From the NCBI GenBank assembly GCA_021789565.1, contig JAJYJL010000375.1, positions 1 through 7,391 on the forward strand: a stretch of 7,391 bases of DNA. Direction: 5' to 3'. A program made the position numbers and the translations under genes. The notes beneath the pieces were generated by a model. That model had not been told where the DNA came from and did no database searches. It saw only the letters and a program-made list of their open reading frames with translations. This stretch comes from Acidobacteriota bacterium. GTDB taxonomy: Bacteria > Acidobacteriota > Terriglobia > UBA7540. Positions 7,341-7,391 of the stretch are shown in pieces; the first letter of the stretch is position 1, and the number at the start of each line of letters is the position of its first letter.

Positions 7341-7391
7341 TTCTCGCGTTCGTGTTTATTGTGGCCCCGGTCTTAGTGTATATGGTACACT

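Overview
The window looks like a chromosomal segment from an Acidobacteriota bacterium, or a close relative. The main clue is a secreted von Willebrand factor A protein of the type expanded in Acidobacteriota, recognised by its VDTSNS metal site and its QYLIGYTP...GTYRKI and RYKPGYFA tail. GC-rich coding sequence, bacterial housekeeping genes and a GIDE-tail membrane protein are compatible with this, but the assignment is an inference from protein style. I see no phage, transposon, CRISPR or RNA gene.

Layout. At positions 1-17 (minus) are the first five codons of a gene that overlaps the end of the next one by 7 bases; its MLIRA start resembles GHMP sugar kinases. Positions 11-745 (minus) carry an HddC-like sugar-1-phosphate nucleotidyltransferase. 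Together these suggest the start of an ADP/GDP-heptose-type or other activated-sugar operon running off the left edge. It has its own promoter (866-894) and a leader holding a terminator-like inverted repeat. Positions 1031-2188 (minus) encode the exported VWA protein. A divergent spacer of about 0.35 kb follows, then a plus-strand cation diffusion facilitator (2555-3469) with a likely intrinsic terminator. This gene converges on serS, seryl-tRNA synthetase (3525-4805, minus). Behind serS are a perfect 11-bp GC-rich palindrome (4970-4995) and an RhlE-type DEAD-box RNA helicase (5007-6257, minus) with an apparent 160-nt structured leader. The right end (6507-7340, minus) encodes the C-terminal part of a GIDE-tail membrane protein whose N-terminal part appears to be in another frame or missing.

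Most genes here look independently transcribed and functionally unrelated: surface-sugar activation, an exported adhesion-type protein, metal efflux, translation and RNA remodelling. The only probable operon is the nucleotidyltransferase plus kinase pair at the left. The least ordinary items are the apparently broken GIDE-tail gene with its internal QHxPGxPEFM repeat, the hddC leader, and the altered metal site of the VWA protein. I do not see a convincing new multi-gene system.
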